A stretch of 63,834 nt of DNA from Micavibrio sp. UBA2638 (GCA_002359735.1 DENS01000017.1:1-63834); one strand, 5' to 3'. Counted from the stretch's first letter, positions 49,757-59,816 are shown. Program-made: numbers and translations. The notes: a model not told the origin generated them from the letters alone.

Positions 49757-52734
49757 CAGCCTTTACCATCCGCATTCTTTTTTAGCTGCTCCAAAACAGC
49801 AAACGGTGAATCGTCCTTGGTTTTGGCTTCGGCGCTCATATTCGATTGTTTGTATGATTTGCCTTTCGGATTGCCGCGCCGTTCACGCTTCCCCTTGGAA
49901 CGATCCTTCTTGTCATCCCCTTGCTTTTTACCGCCCTTGGCCGCGAATGGCTTTTTATGAAATGGTTTGGATTGCGCATTGGCCTTCCCTTTTTTCAAAC
50001 GGAAGGTTGCCAGCTCAGGCTTCTTTTGCGCCTCAACCTTAGGCGCCGCATCCGTGGTGGTCACACCTTGTTCAGTATGCGCGTCTGCCCCTTCGGTGAT
50101 GGCCTCTTTAATATCACCGGTCAATTCCGGAGCAAGGGCAACGCCGGAGACATCTCCGGTTGCGTTGGCAGCATCCGCGCCCTTTGCATCGGCGCCTTTA
50201 GCATTTTCACCTTGATCGGCCGCGTCTTTCCCGCCTGTAGCAGAAGAATCCGAAGCCTCGGCAGATTGGTCCTCATTGTGGCCCTCATTGACAGAAATCT
50301 GATCATCCGCTTTTTGTTCATCAGCCGGATCATAAATCTTTTTATGGCCCATGGCCGTCAATACAGCGTACAGATCGTCAATTGGGCATCCTAACCATTC
50401 CGCCATTTTATGTTGTGCCTGAAACTTGCCTTGATCGGCCGCGTCATAAACGGCACTGATCACACGGTCCAACATATCAATCCGGATTGCCCGCCCGCCG
50501 TAGACCGGGTAACCAATTGATTGATAAAAATTGCGGTCAATCGATTTTTCATCAACTTTGGTGGATACAATACCGTCTTTTGGCACCTCAACCGGCAAGG
50601 TTTTTTCATGCCACAAAGCCCATAACAAACCACGCAGACGAACCGCTGCCGGTTTATTCAGGGCCGGCAAAAAGACCAGTATCGGCCCCAACTTAATACG
50701 GCGTGCACGTAAAACTGCGCGATCCTCGGCGGTAAGGTCGGCAATCAAATCCTCCAGCTTTTCACGCGGAATAATCCCCATCGCTTCATAGACCTGATAG
50801 GTAATACCGCGGGCGGCCCCTTCAATGCCATCCTGATTTTCAAGGTTAACCAATGGCTCCAATACCGTTTTAATATGCTGGTCCAGCCATTCCTTTAAAA
50901 ATGTCAGGACAGCTTCTTTGTCACTGCCGTCCAATAAATCAGAATCGATCAGTTCCACGCCGGGCTTCAGCGCACTGTCCCCTTTTTTCAATGCGGCAAC
51001 AGGCTCCCCGGGCAAGGGACTGCCCACTTTTTGTTGCCAAAGAAGTTTACCGCTTTCATCAAGCGTTATTTGTTCCGGTTTCGCATTCAGTATCATTGCT
51101 AATCGTCTTTTTACTTCCTTCGTTAATGCTTTTCGCGCCGTAGCCATGACAACTTTATAGTCAGCCCCGACCGCGTCCTTATCGGGTATAAAACGAAATG
51201 CATGCAAATGTCCAATTAAATGCGATTCAACAATCACTTCTCCGTTGGCACGAATGCCCGCCATAAGCTCCTGCCCCTCCTCCAGAGACTTCATTAACAT
51301 CGAGGTGCGACTATCCACAAAACGCTTAATAAGCGCCTGATGTAAGGCATCAGAAAGTCCATCCTCAATGGCGCGGGCTTGGCCCTGCCAGTATTCTGCG
51401 CGTTCCAGCCAGTGATATTTGTGCGAAATAAATGTCCAGGTACGAATATGGGCAATACGCGCCATCAGGGCATCGACATCTCCTGTCCGATCATCCAAAC
51501 GGCGAATGCGGGCCGCCACCCAATCCTCTGGCAATGGGCCATCGCTAACCCGTGTATAAATTTCTGCGATTAAATCCTGATGGGCATCGCTCAAAGTCTG
51601 ACGAAAATCAGGCACTTGACAGACTTCCCACAGCAATCGCACCATCTCCGGATTATCGGCGCGCACAATAACATCATCACGGCGCATCATAGCCTTTAAG
51701 GCCAGATAATCATCCGAAGGCCGCCCGCGCACCAACATCTTATCTCCCGATGTCTGCTCCAGTGATTTTAACAATAATTTCGGTGAATTAAATTCAAGAT
51801 CGGCATTGCGCCAACAGATTTCACGCACGCTATTGAAATCATGGTTTTCAATGGCCTTAACGACATCCGGGTCCAAATCATGGACGCGGCCAGTTACACC
51901 AAATGTTCCATCTTTCATATAGCGTCCGGCACGACCGGCAATTTGCCCGACCTCAATATTGCGCAAACCACGCAGGCGATGGCCGTCAAACTTTCGTGTC
52001 GCAGCCAGCGCCACATGGTGAATGTCCATATTCAGGCCCATACCAATTGCATCAGTGGCCACCATGAAATCAACCTCGCCGGATTGGTACATCTCCACCT
52101 GCGCGTTACGGGTACGCGGCGATAATGCGCCCAAAACAACGGCCGTTCCGCCACGTTGGCGCCTGATCAGCTCGGCCGTATTATAAACCTCATCCATTGA
52201 GAAAGCGACAATTGCACTTCGCTTTGGAAGACGCGTCAACTTCTTAAAGCCGGTATAGGTTAGCCGGGAAAAACGCGAGGCCTCCTCAAATTCAATGCCC
52301 GGAATAAGACGCGATAAAACAGTGCGCATTGTATCCGATCCCATCAGCATCGTTTCCTCCAAACCGCGCGCGCGCAAAATGCGGTCTGTAAATATGTGCC
52401 CGCGATCTGGATCTTCGGCCAGTTGAACTTCATCCAGGCCAATGAATTCAAAAGCCTTTTCGACCGGCATGGATTCAACCGTACAGCAATAATATTTTGC
52501 ATTGGGGGGAATAATTTTTTCCTCGCCCGTGACCAATGCCACGCGGCTCCGCCCCTTTATTGCCGCAACTTTATCGTAATTTTCACGCGCCAATAGTCGT
52601 AAAGGAAAGCCAATCATGCCACTTTCATACGACAGCATACGATCAATCGCGCGGTAAGTTTTTCCCGTATTGGTGGGGCCCAGCAAGGCAAAAACGCGGC
52701 CATGATCACGACTATATTTATGTGGTAAACCCAT
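49756..52734 (-). CDS. Suv3-like ATP-dependent RNA/DNA helicase
   Basis: A 992-residue helicase. Motif I GPTNTGKT (19-26), DEVQ-type motif II (FIGLDEVQLAEDPDRGH), motif VI AGRAGRYMKDGTFGVTG, and the Suv3-type C-terminal regions. From about residue 790 comes a 200-residue disordered tail, first acidic and Ala/Gly/Asp-rich, then very basic (KKGKANAQSKPFHKKPF, KGKRERRGNPKGKSYKQ). Alphaproteobacteria share this relative of the mitochondrial degradosome helicase, so an RNA-decay role is inferred. Followed by two coupled small genes. Confidence 0.9.
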   Translation of the reverse strand: MGLPHKYSRDHGRVFALLGPTNTGKTYRAIDRMLSYESGMIGFPLRLLARENYDKVAAIKGRSRVALVTGEEKIIPPNAKYYCCTVESMPVEKAFEFIGLDEVQLAEDPDRGHIFTDRILRARGLEETMLMGSDTMRTVLSRLIPGIEFEEASRFSRLTYTGFKKLTRLPKRSAIVAFSMDEVYNTAELIRRQRGGTAVVLGALSPRTRNAQVEMYQSGEVDFMVATDAIGMGLNMDIHHVALAATRKFDGHRLRGLRNIEVGQIAGRAGRYMKDGTFGVTGRVHDLDPDVVKAIENHDFNSVREICWRNADLEFNSPKLLLKSLEQTSGDKMLVRGRPSDDYLALKAMMRRDDVIVRADNPEMVRLLWEVCQVPDFRQTLSDAHQDLIAEIYTRVSDGPLPEDWVAARIRRLDDRTGDVDALMARIAHIRTWTFISHKYHWLERAEYWQGQARAIEDGLSDALHQALIKRFVDSRTSMLMKSLEEGQELMAGIRANGEVIVESHLIGHLHAFRFIPDKDAVGADYKVVMATARKALTKEVKRRLAMILNAKPEQITLDESGKLLWQQKVGSPLPGEPVAALKKGDSALKPGVELIDSDLLDGSDKEAVLTFLKEWLDQHIKTVLEPLVNLENQDGIEGAARGITYQVYEAMGIIPREKLEDLIADLTAEDRAVLRARRIKLGPILVFLPALNKPAAVRLRGLLWALWHEKTLPVEVPKDGIVSTKVDEKSIDRNFYQSIGYPVYGGRAIRIDMLDRVISAVYDAADQGKFQAQHKMAEWLGCPIDDLYAVLTAMGHKKIYDPADEQKADDQISVNEGHNEDQSAEASDSSATGGKDAADQGENAKGADAKGADAANATGDVSGVALAPELTGDIKEAITEGADAHTEQGVTTTDAAPKVEAQKKPELATFRLKKGKANAQSKPFHKKPFAAKGGKKQGDDKKDRSKGKRERRGNPKGKSYKQSNMSAEAKTKDDSPFAVLEQLKKNADGKG

Positions 52735-52907
52735 GTTTCCATCTAATCAGGGCCACCGCGTAAAAACAAAGTCTTTATAGTGAAAAATGCAATTCACCCA
52801 CAAATGCCCGCTTGGAACGGGGCTTGTTTTCTGCTTAAATACACCTAATTTCAAACAAGATATTTATAGCGGCAAAATAACCATTGCCACCAAGGAGTAT
52901 TTACACC

Positions 52908-54536
52908 ATGAAACGGTTTCTAGGGCTTGCCTGCTTAACAGTGTTATTTCTGCCTGCATTTGGCGCATCTGCCATGGCGCAAGACCTGGACGCCGACGGG
53001 AAAAAATTAAAATCCATGTTTCAGGCCCTGGTGCAGGAGCCAAACACCACGCCCGCAAACAACGATGTTCAAATCAACTTTGATGGAGACGTCAGCGTTG
53101 AAAAAGCCGGGCAATATTACGCAATCACCCTGCCTTTCATGAGTATAAATTACAAAGACGGCAGCCATTTTGACATTGGCCTGATTGGCGTAAATGCGGC
53201 CCCCCATAGCGTTGAAGGGCAATGGAAAATGACCTTTGCCCTGCCTGCCGATATGACCTTTAAAGATAACGGCGGCGGCGAACTGTTTACAGTCAATATC
53301 GGAGCGCAGCGATCCTCTGGTGTCTGGAGTGAAGCTCTCGGGTATTTTTCCAAGCTGGATGCAAACTTTGAAACCATCACGCTGAACAACCCGTCAAATG
53401 GCTTTACAATGACCATTCCAAATGCCCGTGCTGTTTATGATCTGGACCGTGATCAAGCAAGCAAATGGTCGGGCCCTATCTATTTCTCCTTTAATGATAT
53501 CACGGCCATTGCCGATAACGTTGAAGGCAATGTACTGGAAATTGGTGCGCTGAACTTAAATATGGAGCTGTTTCAATACGACCCGGCGGCCATGCAGACC
53601 TATCGCACCCAGCTGCAAGACTTCATTGCGCTTAAAAATGCAGACGAGCCCGTTTCTGACAGCCAAATTGTAAGTAACCTGATAAACAGCTTTATTTCCA
53701 TTTTGGGGGATGGTTTTACATCTGAATATCAAGTCAATGACCTAATGATTAAAGGCCCGCCCCAAAGCGCAAGCACCAACCTGATCAAGCTGGACAATGC
53801 CCATGCCGGTATTGATGTGACCGGATTCACCACAGATAAAGTCAATTTAAGCCTGCGCCTTGGTTATGACAATTTTACATTGGACCCCATGCCCGAAACA
53901 CTGCCGGCACTGGCGCCAAATAACGTAAATATTGACCTGACCGTCACCGATATCCCGTTCCAGGACTTGATAGACATGAGTAAAAACACTCTGGATTCCA
54001 GTCTCGGCAGCCCCAATATGGCCAATATGGCTGCAATGTCCCTCGCATTTCGCTTACCGGCCTTGTTATCAAAAGCCAATACAGCCCTGCTGATAGACGA
54101 TAATTACTACGGTAATGACATGTATCATGTGAATCTTGACGGAAAAGTCACCACGGATTTAACCGCGGCCAATTCTGCAACAGCAGACATCAAAGCCACA
54201 GTGCGGGGTCTTGACCGCGTTATCACCTTCCTTAGCGAACAAACGCAGCAGGGCAACGACACGGCACGCACGCAACAAATGCTGGCAACGCTGGCGGTAT
54301 TAAAAGGCTTGGGCGCCAACGGCACCAATGACCAGGGCGAGACCACACATAATTATGATTTGGTGATGAGCAAAGATGGAAAAATCCTGCTGAACGGTCA
54401 GGACATCAGTTTAATAACGTCAATGCTGGGCGGCTTATCACCAGCAGCAGCGGCGCCGTCGCCAGAGGCCGCCAACACCAGGACGAAAGACCAATCTGCC
54501 CCCGCCCCAACGGAGGAGCCCCCTATACAAGAATAA
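52908..54536 (+). CDS. Secreted hypothetical protein, DUF945/DUF2125-like
   Basis: A 542-residue exported protein. The ATG at 52908 follows AAGGAG at ideal spacing. The signal peptide ends at ASAMAQ. The mature protein is a long run of beta segments resembling the YdgA (DUF945) and DUF2125 type of periplasmic protein (LPFMSINYKDGSHFDIGLIGVNAAP, GFTMTIPNARAVYDLDRD), with two Gln/Thr-rich helical parts and a Pro-rich tail. Assignment is by general look only. Confidence 0.65.
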   Translation: MKRFLGLACLTVLFLPAFGASAMAQDLDADGKKLKSMFQALVQEPNTTPANNDVQINFDGDVSVEKAGQYYAITLPFMSINYKDGSHFDIGLIGVNAAPHSVEGQWKMTFALPADMTFKDNGGGELFTVNIGAQRSSGVWSEALGYFSKLDANFETITLNNPSNGFTMTIPNARAVYDLDRDQASKWSGPIYFSFNDITAIADNVEGNVLEIGALNLNMELFQYDPAAMQTYRTQLQDFIALKNADEPVSDSQIVSNLINSFISILGDGFTSEYQVNDLMIKGPPQSASTNLIKLDNAHAGIDVTGFTTDKVNLSLRLGYDNFTLDPMPETLPALAPNNVNIDLTVTDIPFQDLIDMSKNTLDSSLGSPNMANMAAMSLAFRLPALLSKANTALLIDDNYYGNDMYHVNLDGKVTTDLTAANSATADIKATVRGLDRVITFLSEQTQQGNDTARTQQMLATLAVLKGLGANGTNDQGETTHNYDLVMSKDGKILLNGQDISLITSMLGGLSPAAAAPSPEAANTRTKDQSAPAPTEEPPIQE

Positions 54537-54580
54537 CGCTCTTATTGCAGGGCTTAAAAGTCTAAAAAAAACCTTAAGCC

Positions 54581-55744
54581 TTAAGGGGCCTTAAGAATGT
54601 AAGGAAGGATGGAATCCACGCGAAGCCAGCCTTCCCGCGACGGGCTAAGATGATTACGCTCAAACGATAACCACCCCTGTTCAACCAACACCTGCAAACG
54701 CTGCGTATCAATACCGTCACACCACGTATATCCGCTTTTTAGCTCGGCGCGGTCCAGATCCACCCCGGTTTTAACGCGCAGGCCGCCCATTAAAATCTCC
54801 TCGAACTGATCTTGCGGAGAGATGGGAGCATGGCCATGTGCACCATGCCCCTGACGCTGAACCGCGGCCATCCAATCGCCGGGACGTTTATAGTCTTCGG
54901 TAGAAAACTTCTGGCCTGCATAGCCAATACGGCCATGCGCCCCCGGCCCGATGCCGACATAATCCTGATAAAGCCAATAAACCATATTATGACGGGATTC
55001 TTGCCCCGCGGCGCCATAATTTGAAACCTCATAAGGCGGCATGCCGTGATCCGTCATCACATCACTTGTCATTGTATAGAAATCAGCCAGACAGTCATCA
55101 TCCGCCAGCTTTAAATCCCCCCGGTCCACCTGCCGCGCAAATGCCGTACCAGGCTTAATAGTCAACTGATAAGCAGAAAGGTGCCCTTTCATCAAAGGGA
55201 TAGCCTCTTGCAGTTCCTGCTTCCAACCGGTCAATGTCTGTCCGGGTCTTGCGTAAATCAAATCAAATGTAAACCGGTCAAACACTTTACTGGCAATGCC
55301 CAGAGCGCGCCGCACATCATCAGAGCTATGTAGCCGCCCCAAAAATGACAAAGCCTCATCCCGCAAGGATTGCACCCCCAAAGACAAACGATTGACACCG
55401 GCCTGCCTGAAGGCCTCAAATTTGTTCATTTCCGTTGAGGTCGGGTTGGCCTCCAGCGTAATTTCAACCTGGTCAGAGACGCCCCAGCCGCCCGTGACCT
55501 CATCGATAATGGCCCGCACTTCATTCGGCGCCATTAAAGATGGCGTGCCCCCGCCAAAGTAAATAGAAACAACCTCGCGACCGGGCATAAGTGATTGATA
55601 CGTACGAATGGACTGTAAATAGGCCTTTAACCAGTCTTGCGCATCATGTTCTCGGCGCAAATAAACATTAAAGTCACAATACGGACATTTGGACAAACAA
55701 AAAGGCCAGTGGATATATACCCCGATCTGGCCTTCTTTAAACAT
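54581..55744 (-). CDS. hemW: Haem chaperone / radical SAM protein HemW
   Basis: A 387-residue radical SAM enzyme of the HemN-like group. The cluster motif C16-x3-C20-x2-C23 lies in HWPFCLSKCPYCDFNV; then YFGGGTPSL, ANPTSTEMNKFEAFRQAGVNRLSLGVQSL and RFTFDLIYARPGQT, plus the C-terminal wHTH. It lacks the Cys before CxxxCxxC used by true coproporphyrinogen dehydrogenases, so HemW (haem transfer) is the better name. Part of the leftward rph-rdgB-hemW run. Confidence 0.92.
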   Translation of the reverse strand: MFKEGQIGVYIHWPFCLSKCPYCDFNVYLRREHDAQDWLKAYLQSIRTYQSLMPGREVVSIYFGGGTPSLMAPNEVRAIIDEVTGGWGVSDQVEITLEANPTSTEMNKFEAFRQAGVNRLSLGVQSLRDEALSFLGRLHSSDDVRRALGIASKVFDRFTFDLIYARPGQTLTGWKQELQEAIPLMKGHLSAYQLTIKPGTAFARQVDRGDLKLADDDCLADFYTMTSDVMTDHGMPPYEVSNYGAAGQESRHNMVYWLYQDYVGIGPGAHGRIGYAGQKFSTEDYKRPGDWMAAVQRQGHGAHGHAPISPQDQFEEILMGGLRVKTGVDLDRAELKSGYTWCDGIDTQRLQVLVEQGWLSFERNHLSPSREGWLRVDSILPYILKAP

Positions 55745-55759
55745 GATATTGTAACGTGA

Positions 55760-56149
55760 TTATCGTACGTTAAATATAACGCGGTTAAGCTCCGCCGGTT
55801 CCACACCTGCGTTGGTTGTTCCGATTGTGTTCAACATAGATTCAAAAACAATCGGCAATCCAAACAAAGCGCCACCAGCGGCCAATCGAACAGCCCCATC
55901 CTTCAAAGGCGTTTGCGTCGGGTTTTCGACATGGTCTTTAATTTTCATGATACCCAATGTACCAAATAGCAAACCCATCATATAAGACAGACCCGTTACC
56001 AGACCGGGCAATTCTTCAATCGAATTGTTAATATTGCGGGCAATATCACTAAAGTTATTAGCAGAAGCAAGCGCATCTTCAGAACCGGCCATAAGACCGA
56101 CCATAACCGCAGCTTGAATTTTTAGTGTCTGTTTGGTGAAAACTTTCAT
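55760..56149 (-). CDS. IcmD/DotP-like small membrane protein
   Basis: A 129-residue protein with signal sequence and two hydrophobic stretches. The core VTGLSYMMGLLFGTLGIMKIKDHVENPTQTPLKDGAVRLAAGGALFGLPIVFESM has the layout and motifs (SYxxGLxFxxxxIxKxKxHxxNPTQxP, then a second helix ending in LP) that I recall from IcmD/DotP and IcmC/DotE of Dot/Icm type IVB secretion. No other dot/icm gene is adjacent. An excellent AAAAGGA ribosome site. Orphan between rdgB and hemW. Confidence 0.65.
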   Translation of the reverse strand: MKVFTKQTLKIQAAVMVGLMAGSEDALASANNFSDIARNINNSIEELPGLVTGLSYMMGLLFGTLGIMKIKDHVENPTQTPLKDGAVRLAAGGALFGLPIVFESMLNTIGTTNAGVEPAELNRVIFNVR

Positions 56150-56266
56150 AATCTAATCCTTTTCATTCATAAGGCTCGTGCGCTGATTTATAGAAGAAAT
56201 ACATGGCCCGAGTCAAGTATTAAATATGAAAATAGCAACTTTGCGCTTCTACTACAGTACGTTAGG

Positions 56267-56869
56267 TCATTTTCTTAAATGAACTAAATTCATTTCCAAT
56301 TTTTGAAAAGCATTGGCGCGGTGACTGATTCTATGTTTGTCTTGCGGATCAATTTCTGCAAATGTTCGCTGCATCCCCTTTGCCACAAAAATCGGATCAT
56401 AACCAAAACCGCGCTCCCCCCTGGGCGGCCATACGATTTCCCCATCAATACGCCCTTCAAAAGTTTGCGCATCGCCATTGGGCCACGCCAGCGCCAAAAC
56501 ACACATAAAAGCAGCAGAACGGTCGGCCGAATCCCCCAATTCATTATGAACGCGTTCCATCGCGACATTAAAATCACGCGGCTCACCTGCCCAACGTGCA
56601 GAATAAATCCCCGGATCCCCGTTCAGGGCGCAAACGCTTAGGCCACTATCATCGGCCAAAGCCACCTTACCGGACGCCTCCGCCGCCGCTCTGGCCTTTA
56701 ACAGCGCGTTGGCGATAAAGGTCTTTCCCGTTTCTTCGGGTTCGGCCAAATCCAAATCTGAAGCAGAATAAAAACGGCTGACATATGGCTTGAGAAGCTC
56801 CGCAATTTCGCGCACCTTCCCCTGATTATGAGAGGCAATAACAAGGTCCTCATCATTTAAATCAATCAT
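56267..56869 (-). CDS. rdgB: dITP/XTP pyrophosphatase (Ham1/RdgB)
   Basis: A 200-residue house-cleaning pyrophosphatase removing ITP, dITP and XTP. Motifs: ASHNQGKVREIAELL at the N-terminus, LADDSGLSVCALNGDPGIYSARWAG, FEGRIDGEIVWPPRGERGFGYDPIF and HRISHRANAFQKL. The start is set at the ATG at 56869 with GGGGGA upstream; an ATG 7 codons earlier would add residues unlike the family. In the rph-rdgB-hemW neighbourhood. Confidence 0.95.
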   Translation of the reverse strand: MIDLNDEDLVIASHNQGKVREIAELLKPYVSRFYSASDLDLAEPEETGKTFIANALLKARAAAEASGKVALADDSGLSVCALNGDPGIYSARWAGEPRDFNVAMERVHNELGDSADRSAAFMCVLALAWPNGDAQTFEGRIDGEIVWPPRGERGFGYDPIFVAKGMQRTFAEIDPQDKHRISHRANAFQKLEMNLVHLRK

Positions 56870-56929
56870 GGAACAATCCCCCCGATCCAAGAATCTGACT
56901 ACAAGGACTTAAATTACAGGAAAATACCC

Positions 56930-57823
56930 CTAATTCAAGTCACTAATTTTGGGGGTCCCCATTTCAAGAAAGGCCTGTAGCGCGGCAGCATGTAAGGGAT
57001 CATCATCCTTGACGGGAACAATGTCCTGAATTAATGCCTCTGGCGAACGACCATCCATAACCATGAAAACATTGGTAAACAAATCAAAATCAGTGTGCTC
57101 AGTAAGCCCTCTTAGCACACCAAGTTTACAAATTCTTGTCATCATATCAATCATGCCCTGATAATCAAACGGCATCATCTCGGCAACGCTCTCCCCGACA
57201 CTGTTATCGTAAGATAACGTCATCGTAGCATCATTATGAATGGTAACCGTTACATCGGGCTGCGCGGGTTCTGGCTCACAAAAATCAGGAAAGGAAATAA
57301 CATTGCCCTGCAAAGTACACTCACCAAGTTCCATCGCGTTGAAATAATTCTTTAAAATTTGGTGGCCTGTTTGCACGGTCCAGGCTTGAGAGTGCAATAA
57401 TTTACGCGCGCCGTATGTATCTGCCGCAACATTCATGGCGCCTTTTACATCCAAAAGCGTGTATTCCACAGGCTGCAAAACAATTTGATCATTACGATCA
57501 CGCATGATTTTTGCGTCATTGACCCCCTGCAGCGCAAATAAGTATATCATCGCCTTATCCAGCGCTTTAAACGCCTCTTGCGGGGTATCTCCGTCTTCCA
57601 GAACTATAAAGCGCTTTATTGAATTGTCTGCGCCGCTCAGGTGCTCATTATTATCAAATTCGTCCGCAAGGTCGGGATGCAGCCAAAACTCCAGTACAGA
57701 TTCAACCTGCCCGCTGGCTTCATGTTTAACTATTTCAAACTGTCCCTGCAAGGCGTTCCCCGTGATAATATTCGGGTCTAAACCATCTTGCGCGTCAAAA
57801 ACTTTATTGGCTTCATTTTTCAT
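56930..57823 (-). CDS. Hypothetical protein
   Basis: A 297-residue acidic, soluble protein with no signal peptide. No domain recognised. It has alternating helical and beta stretches and a short Gln-rich middle. AAGG precedes the ATG. It is inserted between rph and rdgB, read the same way, with gaps of 49 and 60 bp, so it is probably in the same operon. Function unknown. Confidence 0.7.
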   Translation of the reverse strand: MKNEANKVFDAQDGLDPNIITGNALQGQFEIVKHEASGQVESVLEFWLHPDLADEFDNNEHLSGADNSIKRFIVLEDGDTPQEAFKALDKAMIYLFALQGVNDAKIMRDRNDQIVLQPVEYTLLDVKGAMNVAADTYGARKLLHSQAWTVQTGHQILKNYFNAMELGECTLQGNVISFPDFCEPEPAQPDVTVTIHNDATMTLSYDNSVGESVAEMMPFDYQGMIDMMTRICKLGVLRGLTEHTDFDLFTNVFMVMDGRSPEALIQDIVPVKDDDPLHAAALQAFLEMGTPKISDLN

Positions 57824-57872
57824 AAGCGCACCTTACATAACTGTGAGGTAAAATTGCAAGAAAAAAGAAAGC

Positions 57873-58592
57873 CTATAGTCCAAGAACCTTCTTTTGCAAG
57901 GCCGTCAGCTCGTTACAGCTTTGTTTTGCCAAAGATAAAAGCGCAAAGAACTCATCTTCACTAAAAGGTTCTTTTTCCGCAGTTCCCTGAATCTCACAAA
58001 TGCCGCCCTTGCCGGTAATGACAAAATTGGCGTCTGTGTCGGCCGTTGAATCTTCATCATAATCAAGATCCGCCACCGGCGTGCCCTGATAAACCCCGCA
58101 AGAAATGGCACTAACTGTGTCTGTAATGGGAACAGACTCTAATAAACCTATGTTTACCAAATGCTGGAAAGCCATATGCATGGCGACAAATCCACCCGTA
58201 ATCGCCGCGGTGCGGGTTCCGCCATCTGCTTGAATAACATCACAATCCACGCGCACCTGACGCTCCCCCATGGCTTTAAAATCAACGACAGCGCGCAAGG
58301 CCCGGCCAATTAAGCGCTGGATTTCCTGCGTGCGGCCCGATTGTTTTCCTTTGGCGGCCTCACGATCCATACGGCTTCCGGTTGATCGCGGCAACATACC
58401 ATATTCACCGGTGACCCATCCCTTACCGGAATTGCGCATCCACATCGGTACTTTTTCATCAACAGAGGCAAGGCAAAGAACATGCGTATCGCCAAATTTC
58501 ACCAGACAGGACCCTTCGGCATGTTTGTTTACGTTTGGAATTATTTCAACATCTCTTATTTGCCCGGCTTGGCGGCCTGATGGTCTGGTCAT
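57873..58592 (-). CDS. rph: Ribonuclease PH
   Basis: A 239-residue phosphorolytic 3'-to-5' exoribonuclease trimming tRNA 3' ends. Motifs: RPSGRQAGQIRDVEI, GWVTGEYGMLPRSTGSRMDREAAKGKQSGRTQEIQRLIGRALRA, RVDCDVIQADGGTRTAAITGGFVA and DLDYDEDSTADTDANFV. Normal length. First gene of the leftward rph-X-rdgB-icmD-like-hemW run; divergent from hrcA with a 108-bp gap. Confidence 0.96.
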   Translation of the reverse strand: MTRPSGRQAGQIRDVEIIPNVNKHAEGSCLVKFGDTHVLCLASVDEKVPMWMRNSGKGWVTGEYGMLPRSTGSRMDREAAKGKQSGRTQEIQRLIGRALRAVVDFKAMGERQVRVDCDVIQADGGTRTAAITGGFVAMHMAFQHLVNIGLLESVPITDTVSAISCGVYQGTPVADLDYDEDSTADTDANFVITGKGGICEIQGTAEKEPFSEDEFFALLSLAKQSCNELTALQKKVLGL

Positions 58593-58700
58593 TCTTACTC
58601 TCTTTGTTTATTTGTTTGATGATATGTCATAAATTTTATCGACACTCTACGCACCTAATGCGAATTGTCAATTTCAACTTCAGCATTTATAGTAACAAGC

Positions 58701-59744
58701 ATGATTACAGAATTAAATGAACGCAGCCGGGAAATATTTCGCTATATCGTCTCATCCTACCTGGACACAGGCAGCCCGGTTGGCTCGCGAACAATATCCA
58801 AATCAATTGATCTTAATCTGTCACCGGCCAGCATACGGAATACCATGGCCGATCTGGAAGAGATGGGCCTGTTGGCCGCCCCGCATATTTCGGCAGGCCG
58901 CCTGCCGACAGAAAGAGGCTTACGACTGTATATTGACGGGTTGATGGAAATTGGCGCCCTTACAAAACAGGAACGTCTGCGCATTGAAGCCGAATGCAAC
59001 ATAAAGGGATTATCCATTAATGAAGTCATTGCCAATGCATCGGGCATGTTATCAAACCTTTCGGCCTGCGCCTCACTGGTGATTGCCCCCAAAATTGAGA
59101 AACCCGTTAAGCAGATACAGTTTGTAAATTTAGAACCTGGCAAGGCCCTCATAATTATGGTCATGCAAAACGGTATGGTTGAAAACCGCATCATGGACAT
59201 CCCGCGAGACCTGCCAGAAACAGCGCTTATTCAGGCCTCAAACTTTCTGAACAGTAAGCTAAACGGACAAACCCTGCAGGAAATTCAAGGCACCATTGCG
59301 CTGGATATCAAAGACAATAAAACTCAATTGGATAAGATAACCGCCAATTTGGTGGCAAAAGGCATTGCTGTCCCTCTCGGCAAGGAACAAAATGACAGCC
59401 GCATTATTATTCGCGGGCAATCGCATTTATTAGAGGATGTGAAAGCCATCGAAGATTTGGAACGCGCCAGAACCCTGCTCGGATATCTGGAAGAACAGAA
59501 AAACATGTTAAAACTGGTCGATAACGTTTCGCATGCGCAAGGCGTACAAATCTATCTGGGCGCCGAAAACGAAATTTTTGATCAATCCGGCTGGTCCATG
59601 ATTTTATCCCCCTATCGAAACGCGGATGAAAAAATTGTTGGCGCCATTGGGGTCATCGGCCCCACGCGATTGGATTACGACCGCATCATACCAATGGTGG
59701 ATTATACTTCACAAGTCATTGCAAGACTTGTCGATGACTATTAA
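58701..59744 (+). CDS. hrcA: Heat-inducible transcription repressor HrcA
   Basis: A 347-residue repressor of CIRCE-controlled chaperone genes. N-terminal winged helix LNERSREIFRYIVSSYLDTGSPVGSRTIS, then LNLSPASIRNTMADLEEMGLLAAPHISAGRLPTERGLRLYIDGLM. C-terminal GAF-like region with VYLGAENEIFDQSGWSMILSPYRNADEKIVGAIGVIGPTRLDYDR (first residue Ile here). Start at the ATG at 58701; the frame opens 12 codons earlier. No CIRCE element was found in this window, so its targets, probably groESL, lie elsewhere. Confidence 0.94.
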   Translation: MITELNERSREIFRYIVSSYLDTGSPVGSRTISKSIDLNLSPASIRNTMADLEEMGLLAAPHISAGRLPTERGLRLYIDGLMEIGALTKQERLRIEAECNIKGLSINEVIANASGMLSNLSACASLVIAPKIEKPVKQIQFVNLEPGKALIIMVMQNGMVENRIMDIPRDLPETALIQASNFLNSKLNGQTLQEIQGTIALDIKDNKTQLDKITANLVAKGIAVPLGKEQNDSRIIIRGQSHLLEDVKAIEDLERARTLLGYLEEQKNMLKLVDNVSHAQGVQIYLGAENEIFDQSGWSMILSPYRNADEKIVGAIGVIGPTRLDYDRIIPMVDYTSQVIARLVDDY

Positions 59745-59816
59745 GATAGTATGCTATTGATCGAAACAAACAGATCGATCTTGTGCAAAATTTTAATTTA
59801 TACTGAGACCAAACAT

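Noticed and set aside
58593..58700. Possible CIRCE element at rph/hrcA
   Set aside because: GACACTC and similar strings are present but no TTAGCACTC-N9-GAGTGCTAA inverted repeat can be formed.
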